NCBI GenBank assembly: GCA_937921695.1 | Contig: CAKZTZ010000007.1 | Span: 1-49,718, forward strand | Origin: an uncultured Sulfolobales archaeon | GTDB taxonomy: Archaea; Thermoproteota; Thermoprotei_A; Sulfolobales; Acidilobaceae | Length of the DNA stretch: 49,718 nucleotides | Direction: 5' to 3' | Shown here: piece by piece, positions 32,752 to 40,455 of the stretch | Numbering within the stretch: the stretch's first letter is position 1 | Layout: every line of letters starts with the position of its first letter | Program-made: the position numbers and the translations under genes | The notes under the pieces: model-generated | The model's input: the letters and a program-made list of their open reading frames with translations, nothing else | Database searches by the model: none | What the model was told of the DNA's origin: nothing

Positions 32752-34203
32752 CTATATTAGAGTGTTGACCGCTTCAGTTAAAGCCTCCTCCACTATATCT
32801 GGGGGCATTAGTCTTATCAGCTCATTTACCAGGAGCATACTCTCCTCAGATATCGCTGAGCCCCTACTTATTCCAAGGGCTTCTAATGCTCTCCTATAAC
32901 CCTCTTTCTCTACAATATCTACTATATGTTTTAGAGCCTCCCCTATAGCTGGTGGTTTATGCTCCTTCAGTGTTTCCTCCAGGTCTTTCAGGAAAGCTTC
33001 CACTAGGTTCTCATGTATAGGGCTTATAGTCATGTGTAGGGTGGGGGGGAAGTTTAAGTAGAGGGATCCAGGCTGCACTTGAAGCCTCCAACCTTTCTTA
33101 GCCATTTCTATTGATAGTAGGGTTACGTTAACATTTTCCCCCGTGAAGGCTACTATGCTTGACTCAGGCTTCCCCACTATTTTTAAGCCTAAGTTTTCCA
33201 GTCCAGCTAATATTTTCCTCTTAGCTTTTAAAACTTTACCAGCCATTTCAAGGTAACCCTTATATCCCAAATAGTTTATAGCAGCCCACGAGGCTGCCAA
33301 TGTACCTGCAGACCTCGTTGATAATATAGCAGTGTTTACTAGGGGGTAGCCAGGCCACCTCGTACCCATGAAAATGCTATACCTCCTCAAATCCCCACTC
33401 CTGAAAAGCGCTATGGACGCTCCTTTAAGCGCGTATCCATACTTATGTAAATCTACTGAAATAGATGTAACCCCTTCAAGTTTAAACGTGAAATCCGGAA
33501 CACTCTCCCCTAAATCCCTCAAGAAAGGTAGGATGAAGCCGCCTATGCAAGCGTCAACATGAAGAAATACTCTACTATCTAAAGCTATATCGCTCAAACT
33601 CTTAATATCATCCACAGACCCGTAGGGGTAGTTAGGGGCGGAACCCACTATTAAGGCAGTGTTTCCACTAACCCTCTCGTTAACAGCATTAACATCAACC
33701 TTGCCAGAATCAAAGTCAACAGGGGCGAAAACAGGCTTCAAGCCTAGGTAAACAGCAGCCTTGAGGAAAGCAGGGTGAGCAGTGTATGGGAGAATGATCT
33801 CGGGGACCCCCGTTTTACCCGACGCTCTAAACGCGTCCCTAGAAGCTTTAACAGCCAACATTATACTCTCAGTACCCCCATAGGTAAAGTTGCCTGTAAC
33901 TCCCCCATCTCCATCCATTAGAGAAGCTACTGCCCTAACAACTTCACGCTCCAACCTTAAAATACTCGGATACATAACAAAATTAAGCATAGTCTTATCC
34001 ATGTAAAGCTCGTAAGCCCTCCTCAACAACTCCCTAAGAACAGGGTCTCCAGTCTCGTACGAGTGGGCAAACATCCTACCACTAATCGGCTCAGGCTCCC
34101 CCCTCGAAAACTCAGCCAGCTTCCCTAAAATAATCCCAGGATCTTCTCCTACAGACGGAAAGCCAGCCACAGCAAACAACCCGTAACAGCTAGGCTCCCC
34201 CAA
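32752..34203 (-). CDS. PLP-dependent decarboxylase/lyase, sphingosine-1-phosphate lyase-like
   Basis: A 483-residue fold-type I PLP enzyme. The Schiff-base Lys lies in SVDLHKYGYALKG, followed by MGTRWPGYPLVNTA and LSTRSAGTLAASWAA, which are closer to sphingosine-1-phosphate lyase than to glutamate or aspartate decarboxylase. GNFTYGGTESIMLAV (about 102-116) and FLHVDACIGGF are also conserved. Archaea are not known to make sphingolipids, so the substrate is unknown; a phosphorylated amino-alcohol or an amino acid is possible. The last 70 residues are an extra helical tail. The start is TTG 34203. It converges with the FGGY kinase gene. Confidence 0.8.
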   Translation of the reverse strand: MGEPSCYGLFAVAGFPSVGEDPGIILGKLAEFSRGEPEPISGRMFAHSYETGDPVLRELLRRAYELYMDKTMLNFVMYPSILRLEREVVRAVASLMDGDGGVTGNFTYGGTESIMLAVKASRDAFRASGKTGVPEIILPYTAHPAFLKAAVYLGLKPVFAPVDFDSGKVDVNAVNERVSGNTALIVGSAPNYPYGSVDDIKSLSDIALDSRVFLHVDACIGGFILPFLRDLGESVPDFTFKLEGVTSISVDLHKYGYALKGASIALFRSGDLRRYSIFMGTRWPGYPLVNTAILSTRSAGTLAASWAAINYLGYKGYLEMAGKVLKAKRKILAGLENLGLKIVGKPESSIVAFTGENVNVTLLSIEMAKKGWRLQVQPGSLYLNFPPTLHMTISPIHENLVEAFLKDLEETLKEHKPPAIGEALKHIVDIVEKEGYRRALEALGISRGSAISEESMLLVNELIRLMPPDIVEEALTEAVNTLI

Positions 34204-34517
34204 ATCCTTTAAAGGCTACTCTCCTCAAGGCTCTCCCGTTCTAGAAGCTGGGCTTAGAGGTTTTAAGGTCCGACCGTCATGATTCAATCACCCCTCTTTC
34301 TGGAGCGGCTTCTTCATCCCTCCCAGCTTCACTTTAATATTAATCAGTCAAATGCCTTCCATTCACAGCTCATTGCCGGGAGTATCTCATCATCCAAGAT
34401 AATGGTGTGAAGCAAAGCTTAAATCTTACTAAACAACCAAGAGCTTACGTGTGAGGGAAGCTCTTAGAACAGTGTAAAACTAGAAGTGAAACCCTTTAGT
34501 GATAATGTTCCAGCTCT
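34204..34517. other. Gene-free stretch with a hairpin near the gatE end
   Basis: About 314 bases without a supported gene, between the lyase-like gene start and the gatE stop. The arms AAGAGCTT (34439-34446) and AAGCTCTT (34458-34465) pair perfectly around an 11-base loop, 53 bases beyond the gatE stop, and may mark the 3' end of the gatDE transcript. The part near 34204-34260 should hold the promoter of the lyase-like gene. Confidence 0.4.
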
Positions 34518-36461
34518 CTATATGAGGTGTTGCTGTTTCTCTGGGGAAGGGCGGGAATAGTGTTCTAGCCTCTTTTTCACTAGTTCTGATACTTTCCTTC
34601 CATCCATTCTTCCTCTTAGTTTTTCCATGACCCTGCCCATTATTAGTCCCATGGCTTTCTGGCCTTTTGCTTTGACTTCTTCTATGTTTGCTTTGATGAT
34701 TTCATCTATTATTTTTATAGCTTCTTCTTCTGTCACTGTTTTTAGGCCTAGGGTTTCAATTATAGAGTCTATGTTTTTTTCAGGGTTTTTGGCCGCCTCT
34801 TCTAGTATGGTTTCCGCCGCTTCTTTGGCTACTACTCTTCTTTCTATGGCTTCTACGAGTTCTTCTATTCTCTCGTCTGGTATTACTTCTATATCTACTC
34901 CTTTACCTTTCAACCCTCTCAAGGTTACTATGAATAGTGAGGCTATGATGCTTGCTGGGATCCTGGTGTGTTTTTCTATGAGCTTCTCTATTAGGTCTAG
35001 TCTCGGGTCTGAGATTACTTCTAGTGCTAGTTCTCTAGATAGCCCGTGTTTCGCTGTTAGTTTTTCGAGTTTAACGTTTAAAGGCTCAGGCTTTATTTTC
35101 TCAGCCTCTCTGAGCATGTCTTCTGTTATTCTCACGGGCGGTATGTCTGTTTCAGGGTACATTCTCGCAGCTCCAGGCCTAGGCCTTAAGTATCTCGTTG
35201 TTCCATCCTCGTTTGCTGCTCTAGTTTCTTCCGGGACACCGTTGAAGGCTGTTTTGATCCTCTCCACTGCTGAGGCTAACGCTTTCAGGGCCCTATGTTT
35301 CTCATCAGCAACTATTATGAAAGCGTCTCTCTCAGGGTCCGCTCTTAGAGCCTCATATATTGCTTGGAGTTCTTCAAAACTAATACCATATCCTGGGAGC
35401 TCGTCGCTGTGTATTAGGCCGCCGGCTCCAGCCCAGAATCTCACATAGTCAGCTATCTCGCTTCCAAATCTTTTACCGGGCGCTATTTCGAAGCCTAGGA
35501 GTCCTTTCATTTTAGGGAGTTTTAGCCCGAGTATTACGCCTCCAGACTCTAAAGCTCTCCTAAGCACTCTACTCTTAGACCCCCTGAGGAGCTCTGTTAA
35601 CTCTACAGGGTCTAGGATAACGTCTTCCCCGCTCAAACCTCTGAGTTTAAGCTCATCCTTTATCCTGAGGAGGTTGAGCTGCCTTAGAACTTCGTAGCGG
35701 ACTACTTTAGGTATGAGTTCTAAACGTTGAACCCCCTTAATCTCAGTCTTAGCACCCCCTCTTATACTCACGTTCAAATCTTGCCTTATAGTTCCCAAAC
35801 CCCTCTTAACCCTACCTGTGAGCCTTAGAAGCCTCCCTATAGCTAGGGCTACATCCCTAGCCTCATCAGGGCTCCCTATAACGGGGGCTGTAGCTATCTC
35901 TATGAGGGGTATGCCCAGCCTGTCAAGCCTATAAACTACTCTAGCCCCCTCTTCCCCAACTTTCCTCGCAGCATCTTCCTCAAGACATATAGTTTCTACT
36001 GGGATCTTCTTACCGTCAACTTCAAGCCAGCCCCCCACAGCTATCAAAGCCGTCCTCTGGAAGCCGCTAGTATTACTACCATCTATTACAACTTTCCTCA
36101 TAACATGGATCTCATCGAACACTTGAGAGTTGAGAGCCATAGCTACAGCCACCGCCACAGTTAAGGCATCATAGTTTATACTATGCGGGGGCTCCTCATC
36201 AACCTCAACTAGGCAAGAACTCTTAAGGGGAGACTGGTAATCGTAGAAACGCCCCCTCCTCCACTCGAATAGAGCCGCCGGGTCCACGTCGCCGAGCTCG
36301 CTCCTAGTAGGCCTAAGATACCTAGTTATACTAACACTCTCCCCCTCATCGAGAATGGCCGGGCATTTGCAGAAGAGCTTGTGCTCGACGTCGAGCTGCT
36401 GGTGTATTTCAAGGCCCACCTTAAGCCCTACACTCTCATAGTCTATCTCAGGCCCGCTCAT
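34518..36461 (-). CDS. gatE: Glutamyl-tRNA(Gln) amidotransferase subunit E
   Basis: The archaeal amidotransferase that converts Glu-tRNA(Gln) to Gln-tRNA(Gln), working with GatD. The N-terminal GLKVGLEIHQQLDVEHKLFC, PTRSELGDVDPAALFE and IDGSNTSGFQRT are GatB/GatE signatures. The middle insert (RFGSEIADYVRFWA, DELPGYGIS) is the AspRS-like domain unique to GatE. The C-terminal 150 residues form the YqeY-like tRNA-binding tail. Its 647 residues are standard length. GAGGTGGG lies just before ATG 36461, inside the end of gatD, and the genes overlap by 14 bases. Confidence 0.96.
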   Translation of the reverse strand: MSGPEIDYESVGLKVGLEIHQQLDVEHKLFCKCPAILDEGESVSITRYLRPTRSELGDVDPAALFEWRRGRFYDYQSPLKSSCLVEVDEEPPHSINYDALTVAVAVAMALNSQVFDEIHVMRKVVIDGSNTSGFQRTALIAVGGWLEVDGKKIPVETICLEEDAARKVGEEGARVVYRLDRLGIPLIEIATAPVIGSPDEARDVALAIGRLLRLTGRVKRGLGTIRQDLNVSIRGGAKTEIKGVQRLELIPKVVRYEVLRQLNLLRIKDELKLRGLSGEDVILDPVELTELLRGSKSRVLRRALESGGVILGLKLPKMKGLLGFEIAPGKRFGSEIADYVRFWAGAGGLIHSDELPGYGISFEELQAIYEALRADPERDAFIIVADEKHRALKALASAVERIKTAFNGVPEETRAANEDGTTRYLRPRPGAARMYPETDIPPVRITEDMLREAEKIKPEPLNVKLEKLTAKHGLSRELALEVISDPRLDLIEKLIEKHTRIPASIIASLFIVTLRGLKGKGVDIEVIPDERIEELVEAIERRVVAKEAAETILEEAAKNPEKNIDSIIETLGLKTVTEEEAIKIIDEIIKANIEEVKAKGQKAMGLIMGRVMEKLRGRMDGRKVSELVKKRLEHYSRPSPEKQQHLI

Positions 36462-37815
36462 AATCCCACCTCGGGTAGAGTTTCACGTCATGCCTATCGC
36501 TTATCTCTCCCGCTAAGTTTGCCAGCATTAGACTCCTCACCTCCCCCATGTCTCTCGTCCTAGCTAGGGTCCAGGAGAGTTTCACATAAGCTACTTCCGC
36601 TAGCATGTCTTCAACAGGTATAACGCCCGCTTCGAGCATTTTCCTCCCAGTACTGTAAACGTTCAAGTTAACCCTCCCGAACACTGTCTGAGTAGCGGCC
36701 ACTACCGGTATCCCGGATTCTACAGCCCTCCTAATAGACTCTATAGCGTCGCTAGACACGTGGCCGAAGCCTGTGCCCTCAACCACTATACCGTGGAACC
36801 CCCTGTCAACAAGGGTGTCTATAACCTCAGATATGGGGCCTGGGAAGTGTTTTATCAGAGCAACTTTCTCGTCAAAACCATTATCAACGTGTAACGGCTC
36901 AGAACCCCTAACTCTAAACCTCTCTTCTAATAATTCTATTCTACCCTCGCGCGGCCACACTCTAGCTAGAGGCCTCGCGTTAACAGACTGGAAGGCATCC
37001 CTCCTACTAGAATGCATCTTCCTAACCCTAACCCCCCTATGGGCTAGGGCGTAAGTGTCTCCAGTTTCACTATGCATAACTACAGTAACCTCAGCGAATG
37101 GAGCCCTAGAAGCTACTAGGGTTGCGGAAACCAGGTTAAACGCGGCATCACTACTCGGCCTATCACTACTCCTCTGAGACCCAGTCATAGCTATGGGCAC
37201 TGGGAGCCCTCTATGGAACGCGAAGGAGAGGGCTGCAGCAGTATAACTCATAGTGTCGGTGCCGTGAGTTATTAGGACACCATCATAGCCCCTATATATA
37301 GCCTTCGCAACACCCTCCACGATCTCACGCCACATCCAAGGCTTCATGTCCTCGCTTAGTATGGCGAACAACTGCTCCACATCAATACTAGCATACTTAA
37401 ACATCTCAGGGACGCTCAACGCTAACTCCTCAGGGGACAAGTAGGGTTTAACAGCTCCAGTTTCATAGTCAACCCTGCTAGCTACAGTACCCCCACATCC
37501 TAGTATTAGTATTCTCCTATCTCCGACTTCCAACTCCTCAACTAAGGGTACTGGGGCTCCAGGCTCCCCCCTCTCAACTCTCCCAACTTTCTCTATAGTC
37601 TCCCCGCCCTTGATTCTGACGCCTACATTGTATCCGTTTCTAAGCTTCAATACTATGATAGGCTCCTCTCTCCCAGAATACCTGGGCATGAGGACTCCTT
37701 CTATCGTGAAGCCGTCGCCTCTAATTATTCTAATAAGGTCTCCAGGCTCCGCTCCAGCCTCTCTAAGCATTGAAGCTAGGGGCTCCCCGTAGCCGTGGTA
37801 CTCCATAAGCCACAT
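36448..37815 (-). CDS. gatD: Glutamyl-tRNA(Gln) amidotransferase subunit D
   Basis: The L-asparaginase-type ammonia-releasing subunit of the archaeal GatDE complex. The N-terminal beta-barrel domain (about 1-90) is followed by ILILGCGGTVASRVDYETGAV and GVLITHGTDTMSYTAAAL, which hold the catalytic Thr residues, then AMTGSQRSSDRPSSDA. The length of 455 residues is normal. The start is ATG 37815; ATG 37806 three codons later is an alternative. It is first in the gatD-gatE operon, divergent from the eS30 gene. Confidence 0.96.
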   Translation of the reverse strand: MWLMEYHGYGEPLASMLREAGAEPGDLIRIIRGDGFTIEGVLMPRYSGREEPIIVLKLRNGYNVGVRIKGGETIEKVGRVERGEPGAPVPLVEELEVGDRRILILGCGGTVASRVDYETGAVKPYLSPEELALSVPEMFKYASIDVEQLFAILSEDMKPWMWREIVEGVAKAIYRGYDGVLITHGTDTMSYTAAALSFAFHRGLPVPIAMTGSQRSSDRPSSDAAFNLVSATLVASRAPFAEVTVVMHSETGDTYALAHRGVRVRKMHSSRRDAFQSVNARPLARVWPREGRIELLEERFRVRGSEPLHVDNGFDEKVALIKHFPGPISEVIDTLVDRGFHGIVVEGTGFGHVSSDAIESIRRAVESGIPVVAATQTVFGRVNLNVYSTGRKMLEAGVIPVEDMLAEVAYVKLSWTLARTRDMGEVRSLMLANLAGEISDRHDVKLYPRWDYERA

Positions 37816-37876
37816 CCCTTAAATCAATAAATAATTTAAACCCTAAAGCCTAAATAACAATAGCGGGTGCCCTGGA

Positions 37877-38041
37877 ATGCCCACGCACGGGTCTATGACT
37901 AAAGCTGGTAAGGTTAGAAAGGCTACGCCTAAGATCGAGGCTAAGCCTAAAAAGAGGCTCTCCCCCAAGTTGAATAGTAGAGCTAAATACGCTAAGCTCC
38001 TCGAGAAGCCCCCAACAACCGCAGCTAAGAGTATGGTTTAA
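37877..38041 (+). CDS. rps30e: Small ribosomal subunit protein eS30
   Basis: A 54-residue protein beginning MPTHGSMTKAGKVRKATPKI, which is the archaeal eS30 signature: HGS-x-x-KAGKVR followed by TPK. The remainder is very basic, as expected for an rRNA-binding protein. It is too short for ordinary ORF cut-offs and easy to miss. GGGTG lies about ten bases before the ATG. It sits between the divergent gatD start and the convergent CoA-transferase gene, whose stop it overlaps by 4 bases. Confidence 0.88.
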   Translation: MPTHGSMTKAGKVRKATPKIEAKPKKRLSPKLNSRAKYAKLLEKPPTTAAKSMV

Positions 38042-39249
38042 GCTACTACACCCTCCCCCCTAAGCTTGTCTATTTCCTCATCACTGTAGCCTAGCTCCTT
38101 CAATATCTCATTAGTGTGTTCTCCCAGCATAGGCGGGGACCTCTTGGGCTCCAGTCTAACATTATTGAAGAGAGCCGGGTATAAGAGTTGCCTAATCAAG
38201 CCCAGCTTACTGTGTTTAACGTAGCCTACTATTCCAGAGGCTTTAACATGGACGTCCTCGAAAACCTCGTCTACCTCGTAAACAGGGCCGCACGGCACGT
38301 CACGGTCTTCCAGCGTTTTAAGCCAGTAGTCTCTAGGCTTCTCCCTGAACTTCGACTCTAAAATAGGTATCAGCATATTCCTATTCTCAACCCTCCTAGG
38401 GTTAGAGGAGAACCTTTCATCTCCACGCAACTCTTCCATACCGAGAGCCCTACATAAGTTCTCCCAGAACCTCTCGTTCGTGACAGCTAAAGCAATCCAT
38501 TTACCGTCGGAGCACTGGAAAGCCTGGTAGGGGACTATTGAAGGGTGGGCATGCCCCCATCTTCCAGGTTTTTTCCCGGTGAGAAGGTATATCATAGCTA
38601 TATAGCTCATAGCGAAAACAGCAGAGTCGTAAAGGGAAACCTCAATATAAGCCCCCCTACCACTCTTATTCCTCTCCAGGAGAGCCGCTAGTATCGAGTT
38701 TGCAGCTATAAGACCAGCTATCATGTCGAAAAGGGCGAAAGCAACCCTAACAGGAGGCCTCCCCTCCTCCCCGGTAGCAGTCATAAGGCCGCTCATAGCC
38801 TGAACTATGAGGTCGTAGGCGGGCTTACCTTCATAGGGGCTCCCGGACCCGAACCCCTTAATACTAGAGTATATTAAATCGTTTTTCAATTTACTCAGAG
38901 TTCCATAGTCCACTCCAAGCTTCTCCGGAACACCAACCCTGAAATTCTCCATAACAACATCGCTAACCCTAACAAGCCTATAAACTATCTCCCTCCCCTC
39001 ACTCTTCCTAAGGTCAACAACAATACTCCTCTTATTACGGTTAATAGATAGGAAATAAGCACTCTCCCCCTCAACCAGGGGAGCCCAAAGCCTAGTCTCA
39101 TCACCCCCAGGAGCCTCAACTTTAACAACCTCAGCCCCAAGATCCCCTAACACCATAGAAGCGAAGGGGCCTGCGAGGGAACGAGTGAGATCGAGGACCT
39201 TAACACCCTTTAAGGGCTCTAAAGCCACGCTAAACTCACCATCTACCAA
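38038..39249 (-). CDS. Class III CoA-transferase (CaiB/BaiF family)
   Basis: A 403-residue protein. The start GVKVLDLTRSLAGPFASMVLGDLGAEVVK, then NRNKRSIVVDL, SIKGFG and YDLIVQAMSGLM (Asp146 the likely catalytic acyl-anhydride residue) are the family signatures. These enzymes move CoA between organic acids (formate/oxalate, carnitine, succinate/malate and others). No partner pathway genes are adjacent, so the acids involved are unknown. The start is TTG 39249. It is divergent from the first TAXI binding-protein gene and overlaps the eS30 gene end by 4 bases. Confidence 0.92.
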   Translation of the reverse strand: MVDGEFSVALEPLKGVKVLDLTRSLAGPFASMVLGDLGAEVVKVEAPGGDETRLWAPLVEGESAYFLSINRNKRSIVVDLRKSEGREIVYRLVRVSDVVMENFRVGVPEKLGVDYGTLSKLKNDLIYSSIKGFGSGSPYEGKPAYDLIVQAMSGLMTATGEEGRPPVRVAFALFDMIAGLIAANSILAALLERNKSGRGAYIEVSLYDSAVFAMSYIAMIYLLTGKKPGRWGHAHPSIVPYQAFQCSDGKWIALAVTNERFWENLCRALGMEELRGDERFSSNPRRVENRNMLIPILESKFREKPRDYWLKTLEDRDVPCGPVYEVDEVFEDVHVKASGIVGYVKHSKLGLIRQLLYPALFNNVRLEPKRSPPMLGEHTNEILKELGYSDEEIDKLRGEGVVA

Positions 39250-39317
39250 ACTTAATGTGGTTAAAAATTTAAAAACTCTCTTCCTTATTTTTCTTAGATG
39301 ATAAGAGGTGATCTATA

Positions 39318-40445
39318 GTGTATTTAGGTCGAACTTCATGGTACCTAGCTGCCGCCATAATAGTGGTAGTAATTCTGATAGCTGGGTATTTTCTATTCTT
39401 AAGACCTGCTGAAATGCCCCCGACTACCCCTACTCCTACACCAACGCCTACACCTACTCCGGGAGTTACTCCTACACCAACGCCTACACCTACTCCAACC
39501 CCCTCACCAACACCGGTTAAATATAGTATTATTATAGGTACTGGAGGTGTTGGGGGAGTTTACTTCTACTATGGAGGCGCTGTAGCCGGCATAATATCTA
39601 ACTTCACAGGCATAGAGGCTACGAGCATTCAGACTGCCGCTAGCATAGATAACCTTTTATTGATTAGAGATAAGACTGACCTAGCTAAAGGAGTCATATA
39701 CTGTGGTCTCGTACTACCAGACTCTGCATACTTAGCTTATACAGGGGAGCACGAGAAGTTCAAGGATAAGACCGCCCCCATAACAATATTATGGGCTATG
39801 TATCCTAATTATTTACACATAGTTACAACAGCGGACTCGGGCATAAAGAGCCTTCTAGATTTGAAGGGTAAGAGAGTTTCCACGGGAGCCCCGGGTAGCG
39901 GCACAGAGGTCGAAGCCCTCCTAGTCTTAAAGCTTGTAGGGATAGACCCTGCGAGGGACTTCGCAAAATGGGAGAGGCTCGGGGCTGCTGAGAGTGCTGC
40001 AGCCCTGAGAGACGGGGCCTTAGACGCTTACTTCTGGAGCGGCGGCCTGCCAACAGGATCTATAGTTGAGCTTGCTAAGACGCTAGCTGCTAGGGGTAAG
40101 CAAATATACCTGGTGTCTATAAGCGAAACTACAGCTAAAGCTTTCGCAGCCCGCTTCCCAGGCTTAGCGTCGCCAGGCGTAATACCTAAGGAAGTCTACG
40201 GGGCGCCCGAAGACACGCCAACCCTAACCTTCTGGAACATGTTCGTATGCCATAAGGACATGCCCGCTGAAGTAGCTTACAAGATTACCAAGGCGGTCTT
40301 CGAGAACCTGGACAGGCTCCACAAGGCTGTGGCTGCCGCTAGGGACACCAAGCTCGAGAATGCTCTAATATTCTACGGTGGCGTAATACCGTACCATGAG
40401 GGTGCCTTAAAGTATTTCGAGGAGAAAGGGTTATTAAGGAGGTAG
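39318..40445 (+). CDS. TRAP transporter substrate-binding protein, TAXI family (copy 1)
   Basis: A 375-residue extracytoplasmic protein. An N-terminal helix (YLAAAIIVVVILIAGYFLF) is followed by a Thr-Pro repeat linker of about 45 residues, the usual way archaeal binding proteins are tethered. The body starts SIIIGTGGVGGVYFYYGGAVAG, the TAXI-family opening, and has GAPGSGTEVEALLVLK. The ribosome site GAGGTGATC five bases before GTG 39318 is a near-perfect match to the 16S tail, implying strong expression. The fused TRAP permease gene follows 10 bases downstream. Substrates of archaeal TAXI systems are mostly unknown; organic acids are likely. A paralogue lies at 42630-43754 on the other strand. 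Confidence 0.92.
   Translation: MYLGRTSWYLAAAIIVVVILIAGYFLFLRPAEMPPTTPTPTPTPTPTPGVTPTPTPTPTPTPSPTPVKYSIIIGTGGVGGVYFYYGGAVAGIISNFTGIEATSIQTAASIDNLLLIRDKTDLAKGVIYCGLVLPDSAYLAYTGEHEKFKDKTAPITILWAMYPNYLHIVTTADSGIKSLLDLKGKRVSTGAPGSGTEVEALLVLKLVGIDPARDFAKWERLGAAESAAALRDGALDAYFWSGGLPTGSIVELAKTLAARGKQIYLVSISETTAKAFAARFPGLASPGVIPKEVYGAPEDTPTLTFWNMFVCHKDMPAEVAYKITKAVFENLDRLHKAVAAARDTKLENALIFYGGVIPYHEGALKYFEEKGLLRR
39431..39496 (+). repeat. 30-bp direct repeat encoding the Thr-Pro linker
   Basis: A 30-bp unit at 39431-39460 recurs exactly at 39467-39496, separated by 6 bases. The period of 36 bases keeps the frame, so the repeat lengthens the Thr-Pro linker by whole codons. The paralogue at 42630-43754 carries a similar but separately diverged linker repeat near 43560-43660. 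Confidence 0.8.
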
Positions 40446-40455
40446 AAAGAAAGCT

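Noticed and set aside
34627-35448. 273-codon plus-strand frame antisense to gatE
   Set aside because: Low-complexity Ser/Leu-rich shadow of the conserved GatE sequence.
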